A DNA stretch of 11,229 nt from Phycisphaerales bacterium UBA966 (GTDB lineage: Bacteria > Planctomycetota > Phycisphaerae > Phycisphaerales > SM1A02): positions 1-11,229 of the forward strand of contig DBCE01000021.1 in the NCBI GenBank assembly GCA_002292895.1. Direction: 5' to 3'. The notes beneath the pieces are model-generated. The model made no database searches and was not told the origin of the DNA. It worked only from the letters and a program-made list of their open reading frames with translations. How positions within the stretch are numbered: the first letter of the stretch is position 1; every line of letters starts with the position of its first letter. Below are positions 1 to 6,303 of this stretch, in pieces. Made by a program: the position numbers and the translations under genes.

Positions 1-891
1 GCGGTCACGCTTCTCCGTCAGGCAACCACATCGCAGGTGCCTATTTATCGCGCGAATGGTTGTGAGGCGCTCGTCTCATCACCTTCGGATCTGCGCGCGG
101 TGGTTGTTCCGCTTCTCTCCGACCCAAACCGCGGCGTTCGATTCGTTGCAGCCATGGGCGTGGGGCGCGCAAATCTCACCGACCTTGCCGATCAGTTGCA
201 GCCACTGCTCGTTGATGAGAGCCCGTCGGTGCGAGCGGCCGCCATCTGTGCGCTCACCAAACTTGGTCGTCCGGTGGACCCGAGTCCTCTCGGAGCGATG
301 GTTGTTTCCGATGATCCAGAGATTCGTTCCAATGCATTCTTGGTCCTTGGTGAGCTTGGTAATCAGTCCGCAGTGGCAATGATCCGCGCATCGCTGGGGA
401 AGGGCATGCAGCAGGTCAACCCCGCGCGCATCCGGATTGTTGAACTTCAGGCAGCCGAGGCGCTGGTCCGTTTGGGCGAGCCCGATGGAATCGAGCCAAT
501 CCGAGCCGCGCTGTACGCCCCGAGCGAGCAGGCGGAATTCACCGCCTTGGCAGCGCAGCAGGTTGCCCGTCTCAAGGACGAGGGATCCCGTCCGATCCTG
601 ATGCGGCTGATCGACGGAACCGGCATTTCGGCCCGTCCCACGGAAATTCGGATCGTTTGCGCTTCGGCGCTTGCGCAAATCAGCGCTCAGGATGGGTCCG
701 CGGTGACCCGATTTGCGCGGACCCTGGTCAAGGACCGGGAGGCGGCGGTTCGCGCCGAAGCAGCCTTGGCGCTCGGTTATGCGTCAGGAGTTATGGCGGT
801 GCCTGAATTGGAGCCGATGCTCTTTGACCCAAGCCCCTCGGTCCAATTGGCGGCAGCTTTGGCAATTGTTGCTGCAACCGCACCCCATTGA
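1..891 (+). CDS. HEAT-repeat protein, 3' part (5' end outside window)
   Basis: The reading frame is open from the first base to a TGA at 889-891, giving 296 residues, so the true start lies upstream; the GTG at 37 has no clear ribosome site and lies inside repeat-like sequence. The protein is a series of paired helices of HEAT / PBS-lyase type: units such as LLSDPNRGVRFVAAMGVG, LLVDESPSVRAAAICALTKL, LVKDREAAVRAEAALALG and MLFDPSPSVQLAAALAI share the D-P/D-x-x-V-R-x-A-A-x-A-L pattern. At least six such units can be traced. No transmembrane segment or catalytic motif is visible in this part. HEAT solenoids are usually binding scaffolds; the partner cannot be told from sequence. It is separated by 158 bases from the next gene and may belong to a different transcription unit. 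The family call is firm, the function unknown. Confidence 0.85.
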   Translation, partial: AVTLLRQATTSQVPIYRANGCEALVSSPSDLRAVVVPLLSDPNRGVRFVAAMGVGRANLTDLADQLQPLLVDESPSVRAAAICALTKLGRPVDPSPLGAMVVSDDPEIRSNAFLVLGELGNQSAVAMIRASLGKGMQQVNPARIRIVELQAAEALVRLGEPDGIEPIRAALYAPSEQAEFTALAAQQVARLKDEGSRPILMRLIDGTGISARPTEIRIVCASALAQISAQDGSAVTRFARTLVKDREAAVRAEAALALGYASGVMAVPELEPMLFDPSPSVQLAAALAIVAATAPH

Positions 892-996
892 CAGCGCGTA
901 TATATTTCAGGTACTACTGATAACAGTCTGCCGGAGCGTTTCCAACGAGTTGCTCCGTTCCAGACCCGTCTGATTGATCTGAACAACACATGAATA

Positions 997-1031
997 AACC
1001 CCGCTCTCGGCATGTTGCCGACAGCAGGGTT
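997..1031 (+). promoter_or_regulatory. 16-bp imperfect hairpin just upstream of a ribosome site
   Basis: Bases 997-1012 pair with 1016-1031 around a TGT loop, with 14 of 16 positions matched (mismatches at 1006/1022 and 1002/1026). The inner CGGCA/TGCCG plus T-A and the outer AACCC/GGGTT blocks are perfect. The 3' arm ends five bases before the GAGG (1036-1039) that serves the GTG start at 1050. No T-run follows, so it is not a standard intrinsic terminator. It may be a 5'-leader element that controls translation or mRNA stability of the coiled-coil gene. The structure is seen directly; the role is inferred. Confidence 0.5.
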
Positions 1032-1049
1032 CCTTGAGGCACCCGCACC

Positions 1050-1949
1050 GTGCACATCCTCACCAAGATCCTCGTCGTCCTCGTCGCCCTGTTGGTTGTT
1101 GCACTCGTGCCACTTGCGGCCGTTTCATCAACGAATCAGTTTGTGTTTAAGCAACAGGCCACTGATGCCCAGGCCAACCTGAAGAAGCAAGAGGCTGAGC
1201 TTGCCGTCGCCAGCGACGCATACAACGCGAGCGTTGCCGCACTGCAGTCCAAGGTTGCCACGCTCGAGTCACAGATCCGCGCTGCCACCATGGAACGCGA
1301 TAAGGAAACCCAGATGCGCGCTGACAAGGAGCGCGATCTTGAGCGTTCACGCATTGACCTTGCGGAACTCAAGGGTCAAGTTGGCGCATTCAGTGCCAAC
1401 GACACGCTGCAGACCAAGTTGATTGATGCCATGCGCCAGGACATCGAAGGTGCTCGCACCCAGTACCTCGCTGCTGAGAAGGCTCGCGTTGAAATGCAGG
1501 ACTCGCTTGCACGCATGCAGGGCGACCTTGATAGCGAGACCGCTGCTAAGCGCCAGCTGCAAGAGCAACTTCAGAAGGTCAGTGAAGACAAGGAACGCGC
1601 CATGGCTGACGTGCAGCGCTACGCGGCCTTGCACGGATCCGTGACTCCCCGCGCCGGCGCTACTGCCGATGCCGCACTTCCGCTCGTTGCTGACCGTTCG
1701 CTCAGCGCCACGCTCATTGACGTGAAGCGCGAGCCTGATGCCACCCTGGCCGAGATCAACGCGGGCAGCCGCGACGGCATCAAGGAAGGCTGGGTGATGA
1801 CCATCGCTGACGGCGCTAATTTCATCGGCAACCTGCGCATCGTGCAGGTTGATGTGAACCGCGCCGTGGGCATCGTTGAACTTGAAGACGCCACCACCCG
1901 TGGCGAAGTGAAGTCCGGCCAGCGCGCCATCGCCCGCAAGGGTGAATGA
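1050..1949 (+). CDS. Membrane-anchored coiled-coil protein with MreC/FlgT-like C-terminal beta domain
   Basis: The 299-residue product is not one I can name. Start GTG 1050 is supported by GAGG ten bases upstream. Residues about 5-28 (ILVVLVALLVVALVPLAAV) form one uncleaved-looking signal anchor. Residues about 32-190 are charged, heptad-rich coiled coil full of K/E/Q/R, with no proline until about residue 200. Residues about 212-299 form a compact beta-rich domain, with INAGSRDGIKEGWVMTI, then FIGNLRIVQVDVNRAVGIVE and a closing VKSGQRAI. That order (a glycine-rich 'no. of G.. GIK.G' turn, a strand with IG.l.i..V, then a '..GD/GQ' turn) is the pattern of the beta subdomain of MreC and of the FlgT C-terminal domain. 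The predicted form is thus inner-membrane anchor, periplasmic coiled coil, distal beta domain. It lies 55 bases before a small membrane protein and about 425 bases before mreB. A role in the envelope or shape machinery is inference. Confidence 0.8.
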   Translation: MHILTKILVVLVALLVVALVPLAAVSSTNQFVFKQQATDAQANLKKQEAELAVASDAYNASVAALQSKVATLESQIRAATMERDKETQMRADKERDLERSRIDLAELKGQVGAFSANDTLQTKLIDAMRQDIEGARTQYLAAEKARVEMQDSLARMQGDLDSETAAKRQLQEQLQKVSEDKERAMADVQRYAALHGSVTPRAGATADAALPLVADRSLSATLIDVKREPDATLAEINAGSRDGIKEGWVMTIADGANFIGNLRIVQVDVNRAVGIVELEDATTRGEVKSGQRAIARKGE

Positions 1950-1966
1950 GCCTTTCGTTGTTAAGA

Positions 1967-1980
1967 CACCCGTACGGGTG
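1967..1980. promoter_or_regulatory. Perfect 14-bp palindrome in an intergenic gap
   Basis: CACCCGTACGGGTG is a perfect dyad with no spacer. It lies between the stop of the coiled-coil gene (1949) and the start of the 61-residue protein (2004). A gapless palindrome of this size suits a dimeric repressor or other DNA-binding protein better than an RNA hairpin, since it leaves no loop unless the central bases open. No repeat of it was seen elsewhere in the window. A regulatory role is inference. Confidence 0.35.
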
Positions 1981-2003
1981 AGCCACTCGTCCTGAGCACT
2001 TCC

Positions 2004-2189
2004 ATGAAATCCGCAGCCACCGCCACTACCCCGACCAATGCCGTCAAGCGCGCCAAGCCGCAGCTGAATGTCTACACAGGCCTTCTGGTGGTTGCCGTTC
2101 TGATGGCGATGTTTGGAACTGCCGTTGTTGCCATGATGAACATGGACGTCAGCGGTCAGGGTCCATTTGACATGGTCAGCGCTCGCTGA
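2004..2189 (+). CDS. Small single-pass membrane protein, 61 residues
   Basis: I do not recognise this protein. It starts with ATG 2004 and ends with TGA 2187-2189; there is no convincing ribosome site, only a weak GAG-containing stretch about ten bases upstream. Residues 1-22 are Ala/Thr-rich and basic (KRAKPQ near 15-20), residues about 23-46 are one hydrophobic helix (VYTGLLVVAVLMAMFGTAVVAMM), and a short polar tail follows. The positive-inside rule predicts the N-terminus in the cytoplasm and about 15 residues outside. It follows the coiled-coil gene by 54 bases in the same direction and precedes mreB. Codon choice resembles that of the coiled-coil gene (many C-ending codons, AAG for Lys), which argues that it is real. 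It could be a small subunit partnering the coiled-coil protein or the Mre complex; this is inference from position only. Confidence 0.65.
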   Translation: MKSAATATTPTNAVKRAKPQLNVYTGLLVVAVLMAMFGTAVVAMMNMDVSGQGPFDMVSAR

Positions 2190-2274
2190 CCTCCTGATTC
2201 GCTCGCCGACGCGCTCTGGCGCAAACGCGCGGGCCTGCTGATTCGCTTCCAACTTGCCGACCGTCTGACTCGCT
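2180..2274 (+). repeat. Cluster of short direct repeats upstream of mreB
   Basis: CTGAYTCGCT occurs three times (2194-2203, 2238-2247, 2265-2274). An overlapping 11-mer, CGCTCGCYGAC, occurs at 2180-2190 and 2200-2210, exactly 20 bases apart, which is close to two helical turns; TTGCCGAC at 2254 is a partial further copy. The cluster begins at the stop of the small membrane protein and ends 16 bases before a candidate -10 box. It may be a binding-site array or a decayed tandem duplication. Confidence 0.4.
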
Positions 2275-2287
2275 TATCCAATGGGTT

Positions 2288-2296
2288 TGCTATCCT
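2288..2296 (+). promoter_or_regulatory. Candidate extended -10 promoter for the mre run
   Basis: TGCTATCCT fits an extended -10 (TGn then TATCCT at 2291-2296). No good -35 is present at 16-18 bases spacing; CTGACT at 2265-2270 is 20 bases away. The same GCTATC-T core recurs in the tRNA-Asp promoter at 9366. If real, transcription would start near 2303 with a leader of about 70 bases before mreB. That leader contains a GCCGC/GCGGC hairpin (2308-2320, loop TCA). Confidence 0.35.
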
Positions 2297-2374
2297 GCCC
2301 GCGTTGGGCCGCTCAGCGGCTCCCGTTGCGGCGGAGTCCGTGATGGATGCATGGCTTCAGGAAGGAGCATCACT

Positions 2375-3436
2375 TTGGCTCTCGAGATCGATTGGCTTTC
2401 ACGCCTCTTTAGCGTTGATATGGGGATTGACCTTGGCACGTGCAACACCTTGGTGTGCGTGCGAGGCGAAGGCATCGTATTGAACGAGCCATCCGTGGTG
2501 GCTGTCCGCAAGGGCACCAACATCGTTCTGAATAATGGCGAGGCCGTCGGCTTTGCAGCGAAGGACATGCTTGGCAAGACGCCGGGCTCCATCAGCGCGG
2601 TTCGTCCGTTGAAGGATGGAGTCATTAGCGACTTCGCAGTCACTGAAGCGATGCTTGGCTACTTCATCAAGAAGGTCAACGGCAAGAGCACGCGCATCTT
2701 TGGACCGCGCGTCGTCATTGCTATTCCTTCGGGCATCACCAGCGTCGAGAAGCAGGCCGTGTATGAGAGCGCTGAGCGTGCCGGTGCGCGCCGCGTGTAT
2801 CTGGTGCACGAGCCGATGGCTGCAGCGATTGGTGCAGGTCTTCCGGTTGCTGAACCAACGGCAAGCATGATCGTTGATATTGGTGGTGGTACCAGTGAAA
2901 TTGCCATTATTTCGTTGGCGGCCATTGCTGAATGCGAAAGCCTGCGCGTTGCCGGTGATGACTTTGATGAAGCCATTGCTAATCACATGAAGCGCGTGCA
3001 CGGATTGCTGATTGGTGAGCAGACTGCAGAACGCATCAAGATTGAAATTGGTTCCGCTGCGCCAACCGGCCCAGAAATGAAGATGGATGTGCGTGGTCGT
3101 GATATGAAGTCCGGCCTGCCACGCAAGATTGAGGTCACCAGCCAAGAAATCCGCGAGGCGCTCTCCGAGCCCGTGGGTCTGATCGCAGAAGCGGTCGTCC
3201 GCGTACTGGAGAAGGCGAAGCCAGAATTGGCGGCTGACTTGGTTGACAACGGAATCACGATCGCTGGCGGTGGTGCGCTGTTGCGCGGCATCGACAAGGT
3301 CTTCCATCAGGCCACGGGGCTGGATGTGAAGATTGCTGATGAGCCGCTTTCATGCGTGGCTCGTGGCACCAGCAATTACCTTGAGAACCTTGACTTGTTC
3401 AAGGACACGCTTGAGTCTGATGCCGATTCCGTCTGA
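2375..3436 (+). CDS. mreB: Rod shape-determining protein MreB (bacterial actin)
   Basis: MreB is an ATP-dependent actin homologue that forms short filaments on the cytoplasmic face of the inner membrane and guides lateral wall synthesis. I choose the TTG at 2375, not the in-frame ATG at 2351, because AGGAAGGAG (2359-2367) lies seven bases upstream of the TTG and inside the longer version. This gives 353 residues, close to the 347 of E. coli. Landmarks: a short amphipathic N-terminus (LEIDWLSRLF) suited to membrane binding; phosphate-1 loop DLGTCNT (19-25); LNEPSVVAV; the conserved HEPMAAAIGAGLPV stretch; phosphate-2 DIGGGTSE (168-175); adenosine motif AGGGALLRGID (297 on). All actin-fold motifs are intact. 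Cys23 replaces the usual Ala of DLGTANT. mreC follows after 11 bases. Identity is very secure. Confidence 0.97.
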   Translation: MALEIDWLSRLFSVDMGIDLGTCNTLVCVRGEGIVLNEPSVVAVRKGTNIVLNNGEAVGFAAKDMLGKTPGSISAVRPLKDGVISDFAVTEAMLGYFIKKVNGKSTRIFGPRVVIAIPSGITSVEKQAVYESAERAGARRVYLVHEPMAAAIGAGLPVAEPTASMIVDIGGGTSEIAIISLAAIAECESLRVAGDDFDEAIANHMKRVHGLLIGEQTAERIKIEIGSAAPTGPEMKMDVRGRDMKSGLPRKIEVTSQEIREALSEPVGLIAEAVVRVLEKAKPELAADLVDNGITIAGGGALLRGIDKVFHQATGLDVKIADEPLSCVARGTSNYLENLDLFKDTLESDADSV

Positions 3437-3447
3437 GTGAACCTCGC

Positions 3448-4419
3448 ATGCCGTTTGTCTCCAGTCGTCGAATCCTTGTGATCGCGCTCGCTGGAGCTGC
3501 GCTGCTTTCCGCGTTGCCACAATCCTTTCAGACGTCCTGGTCGGGGACCTTGGCGACGGTGTTGTGGGCGCCGCTGGTGCCGGGGGCATCCGCCCTCGCG
3601 TGGGTGCGTGACCGTATTCGCGCGCCAGCCGAACCGTATCAGGGGCTTCCGGAGGAACTGCGTACCACACGGGAGGGTCGCGACCAGCTGCAGGGCGAAT
3701 TGGATGCAGCACAGTTGCGAGTGGGGCAACTGGAACGTGAACTGGGCGAACTCTCTGGGTATCGCCCCGCGGACCGTGCTGGCTGGCAGCCGCGCTTAGC
3801 CACGGTGATCGAACGTGGAGCGGGTCGGCCCGCCGGGCTCTTAGGGATTGACGTTGGCACCGCCCAGGGGATTGGGGAGGGTGATCCAGTGGTGGTTGGG
3901 GGAAATCAAATCATTGGCATGATTGCCGCGGGTGGGGCGGAGAACCGTTCGTGGGTGATTCCGCTGGACGACCGCCGCTGTGGCCGCATTGACGCGATCG
4001 TTCTCCCGGAGACCGCGGACGGTTCGTCGGACGCCTCAGGAGGCACCGGCGCCGGTGGAAAGAAGGCGGACAAGGCTGGCAGGGCGGACAAGTCTGACAA
4101 GGCTCGCAACGGCACTCGCGCCACGGTCCTTGTCCAGTTGGTGCCACAGGGCAACCGAACGCTGGTCGGGGAGTTGGAATCTCCTGCCGACGTCAAACCA
4201 GGCGATTCCGTGCTGCTCAGTGACGCAGCGTGGCGTCCGGCTGCACAGGGCATGCGGATTGGCGTGGTGGAGTCAGAGGGTGCGCTTGATGCCAACCCAC
4301 TCCGACGGCGCATTACCGTGCGGATGGAGTCGGACCCATTGCGCGTGGCTCGCGTGGTGGTGAAAGTGCGCGTGTCGGGGCAGGGTCAAGGGACGCGCGG
4401 CACAGGAGCAGCCAAGTGA
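3448..4419 (+). CDS. mreC: Rod shape-determining protein MreC
   Basis: MreC is a bitopic inner-membrane protein whose periplasmic part links MreB/MreD to the penicillin-binding proteins of the elongation machinery. This 323-residue protein has a basic N-terminus (SSRR), one membrane helix at about residues 9-26, a coiled coil at about 68-105 (EELRTTREGRDQLQGELDA onward), then the two-lobed beta region. RLATVIERGAGRPAGLLGIDVG and GIGEGDPVVVGGNQIIGMI match the MreC core pattern, and VKPGDSVLLSD with MRIGVVESE forms the second lobe. Residues about 190-225 are a Gly/Ser then Lys/Asp-rich low-complexity insertion between the lobes. The ATG at 3448 lies 11 bases after mreB with only a weak ribosome site, so translation may be coupled. 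The stop overlaps the mreD start. Assignment rests on fold pattern plus position between mreB and mreD. Confidence 0.92.
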   Translation: MPFVSSRRILVIALAGAALLSALPQSFQTSWSGTLATVLWAPLVPGASALAWVRDRIRAPAEPYQGLPEELRTTREGRDQLQGELDAAQLRVGQLERELGELSGYRPADRAGWQPRLATVIERGAGRPAGLLGIDVGTAQGIGEGDPVVVGGNQIIGMIAAGGAENRSWVIPLDDRRCGRIDAIVLPETADGSSDASGGTGAGGKKADKAGRADKSDKARNGTRATVLVQLVPQGNRTLVGELESPADVKPGDSVLLSDAAWRPAAQGMRIGVVESEGALDANPLRRRITVRMESDPLRVARVVVKVRVSGQGQGTRGTGAAK

Positions 4420-5015
4420 GGTGGTGGGTCTTCATTCCGGTGCTGGCGCTGGTGCTCACCATGGACGCTGCATTCATGCCTGCGTTTGCTATCGGCGGGC
4501 ATGTTCCGCAACTCTGGCCACTGCTCTTGGCGTTTGTTGCCCTGTATGCCTCGCGTGGCGCTGCGCTGTGGGCTGCCATGATTGTGGGTATCTGGCTTGA
4601 CGCCATGCATCCAGCGCTTGGTGTGGGGGCTGAGACCCCTCGCGCCGTGACTGTCTTTGGTCCGCACGTCTTGGCGTGCGCGGCGGGTGCTTGGTGCGTC
4701 CTGGAGACCCGCACGTGGCTCTATCGCCGCAATGTGCTCACCGTTGCGTTCTCCACCTTCAATTGCGCGCTGTTGGCTTCGTTGGCCTTCATTGCCATCG
4801 CGGGGATTCGTGCGGCGTATGCAGACCCGTCCCCGTTGTGGGGCGGCGGCAGTGGTGCGGCCGCGGTGGGTTCGGACGTGGTTGACGCGCTCTACTCGGC
4901 AGTCATCGCCATCCTGCCGGCGTGGGGCTTGCAGTCCACGCTGACGGTGTGGGGATTCGCCACTGCCGGACCGCGCTTTGCAGGCGGCAACCGGATGTAC
5001 CGCGGCAACGACTAA
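4416..5015 (+). CDS. mreD: Rod shape-determining protein MreD
   Basis: MreD is a small polytopic inner-membrane protein of the cell-elongation complex. The 199-residue product is mostly hydrophobic, with about five membrane helices (near residues 4-20, 29-46, 48-63, 80-98 and 108-132, with a further one near 155-180). It shows the family signature of a conserved proline plus LLLAFVALYASRGAALWAAMIVGIWLD, equivalent to the 'P.l..al..a...G...G...G...D' core of MreD. The GTG start (4416) shares GTGA with the mreC stop, and AGGAG (4404-4408) stands seven bases upstream, a clear translational coupling. A glycine-rich loop (WGGGSGAAAVG) lies between the last helices. Sequence similarity within the MreD family is always low, so the call leans on topology and position. 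Confidence 0.88.
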   Translation: MRWWVFIPVLALVLTMDAAFMPAFAIGGHVPQLWPLLLAFVALYASRGAALWAAMIVGIWLDAMHPALGVGAETPRAVTVFGPHVLACAAGAWCVLETRTWLYRRNVLTVAFSTFNCALLASLAFIAIAGIRAAYADPSPLWGGGSGAAAVGSDVVDALYSAVIAILPAWGLQSTLTVWGFATAGPRFAGGNRMYRGND

Positions 5016-5036
5016 CCCCGCGCTAGGCTTCCACCA

Positions 5037-6284
5037 ATGGAACAAGTTTCGGCGATTCTCCTCTTTGACGACGGCCGTGGCGACCTCGGTCCGCTCTCTG
5101 ACTTGCGTGCTTCCTTTGAGCAGCGCACCGGCGGTCGAACCCTGCTTGAGGCAGCGGTGGCGCTGCGTGAACATCCAGTGCGCGTGGCAACTGCACCTCG
5201 CTACGCGGCACTGGTTGCTGAACGGCTTGGTGCGGAATGCACCGCGCCAGTTGCTGCCGCCATCTGTGTGAACGGCCGGCTGCATGCGCGCATGGACGCC
5301 GCACTGCGCGAGCGGTTCGATGCCTTGCATGTGGGAAGTGCGATAGTGAGTCCGGATGGATCAGTGGTTGCCGCGCGCCTTGCTGGCGCAGCATTGCAAG
5401 CATTCATTGCCAGCGTGGTGGCCGGAGCACCGTCATTGGCGCCTGACGTGGCGGTGGTGCCCACAGACCTTCCATTGTGGTCACGCCCGTGGCATCTCCT
5501 TGAGGCATCGCGGTTCGGCGCCATCATTGCTGCAGACATCGAAGCCGTCGCGGCAGCATGGGAAGCACATGAACGCGGCGTGGTGCCAGCGCGCGCCACA
5601 CAGGTGGGTACGGAGCCATGCCACATCCACGCCACGGCGCGTCTTGGTGTTGGCGTAGTGCTTGACACCACCAACGGTGCCATCCTGGTGGACCGCGACG
5701 CTGAAGTGCGGCACGGAAGCATCGTCACCGGACCGGCGTTCATTGGTGCCAAGACCATCGTGTCCGACCGTTCGGTATTGAAGGCGCGTACCGCGCTTGG
5801 GCCGCAGTGTCGTGCGGCGGGTGAGATTGGTTCGGTGATCTTCCAAGGGTGCACCAACAAGGCGCACGACGGTCACCTTGGCGACGCGCTCCTTGGCGAA
5901 TGGGTCAATCTGGGCGCGGGAACACTCAATTCCAACCTGCTGAATACCTATGCCGACGTGGCGATGCGCTTGCGCCCGTCGGGGCCGTTGGAGCGCACCG
6001 GTCGGCAATTCATGGGCTGCATCATTGGCGATCACGTCAAGCTTGCTATCGGTACACGCATCATGACCGGCGCATGCGTTGGCACGGGCGTCATGTGGGC
6101 TGCGGGCGCCGCGGTGATTGGCGCGGTGGAGCCGTTCGCGTGGGTGACCGATGACGGCGAGCGCCGATTCCGACTCGACAAGTTCATGGAGATTGCTACC
6201 ACGGTGATGGCGCGCCGCGGTCGAAGTCCACTCGCTGCGGAGTCCGCAACGCTCGCCGCTGTCCACGCTGCCAGTCCGGGCTGA
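5037..6284 (+). CDS. GlmU-like putative sugar nucleotidyltransferase / left-handed beta-helix acyltransferase
   Basis: The 415-residue protein matches the GlmU-related family known mainly from Bacteroidetes and Planctomycetes (TIGR03991-type). The N-terminal half (about 1-190) starts with AILLFDDGRGDLGPLSDLR, the family's replacement for the LxxGxGTRM...PK signature of ordinary nucleotidyltransferases. The C-terminal half (about 195-375) is a hexapeptide-repeat left-handed beta-helix. Inside it are NKAHDGHLGDALLGEW (274-289) and NLGAGTLNSNL, closely matching the family pattern SNKGHDGFLG..GEW.NLGA.TNNSNL. The expected chemistry is transfer of an acyl group to an amino sugar-1-phosphate and its activation to a nucleotide sugar; the true substrate is not established. 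It lies 21 bases after mreD, suggesting a link to envelope polymer supply. A TAGGCT box at 5024-5029 ends seven bases before the ATG and could drive a leaderless transcript. Family membership is secure, the reaction uncertain. Confidence 0.85.
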   Translation: MEQVSAILLFDDGRGDLGPLSDLRASFEQRTGGRTLLEAAVALREHPVRVATAPRYAALVAERLGAECTAPVAAAICVNGRLHARMDAALRERFDALHVGSAIVSPDGSVVAARLAGAALQAFIASVVAGAPSLAPDVAVVPTDLPLWSRPWHLLEASRFGAIIAADIEAVAAAWEAHERGVVPARATQVGTEPCHIHATARLGVGVVLDTTNGAILVDRDAEVRHGSIVTGPAFIGAKTIVSDRSVLKARTALGPQCRAAGEIGSVIFQGCTNKAHDGHLGDALLGEWVNLGAGTLNSNLLNTYADVAMRLRPSGPLERTGRQFMGCIIGDHVKLAIGTRIMTGACVGTGVMWAAGAAVIGAVEPFAWVTDDGERRFRLDKFMEIATTVMARRGRSPLAAESATLAAVHAASPG

Positions 6285-6303
6285 ACGGACCACCGAACTA
6301 TCC

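Noticed and set aside
888..917. Perfect TTGACA overlapping the stop of the HEAT gene with TACTAC 18 bases on
   Set aside because: The -10 partner matches only half of the consensus, and the start would leave a leader of about 125 bases; not enough to annotate as a promoter.
1347..2252. 301-residue open frame on the minus strand
   Set aside because: It lies antisense to the coiled-coil and small membrane genes, is His/Gly/Asn-rich in the way of reverse-complement shadow frames, and shows no domain.
2308..2320. GCCGC-TCA-GCGGC hairpin in the mreB leader
   Set aside because: Only five pairs in GC-rich sequence; expected by chance, so mentioned only with the promoter entry.
2399..3307. 302-residue open frame antisense to mreB
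   Set aside because: mreB is certain on the + strand; this frame has shadow-like composition and no recognisable motif.
4386..5330. 314-residue minus-strand frame across mreD and the next gene
   Set aside because: It spans two genes that are supported on the other strand; Arg/His-rich, no family features.
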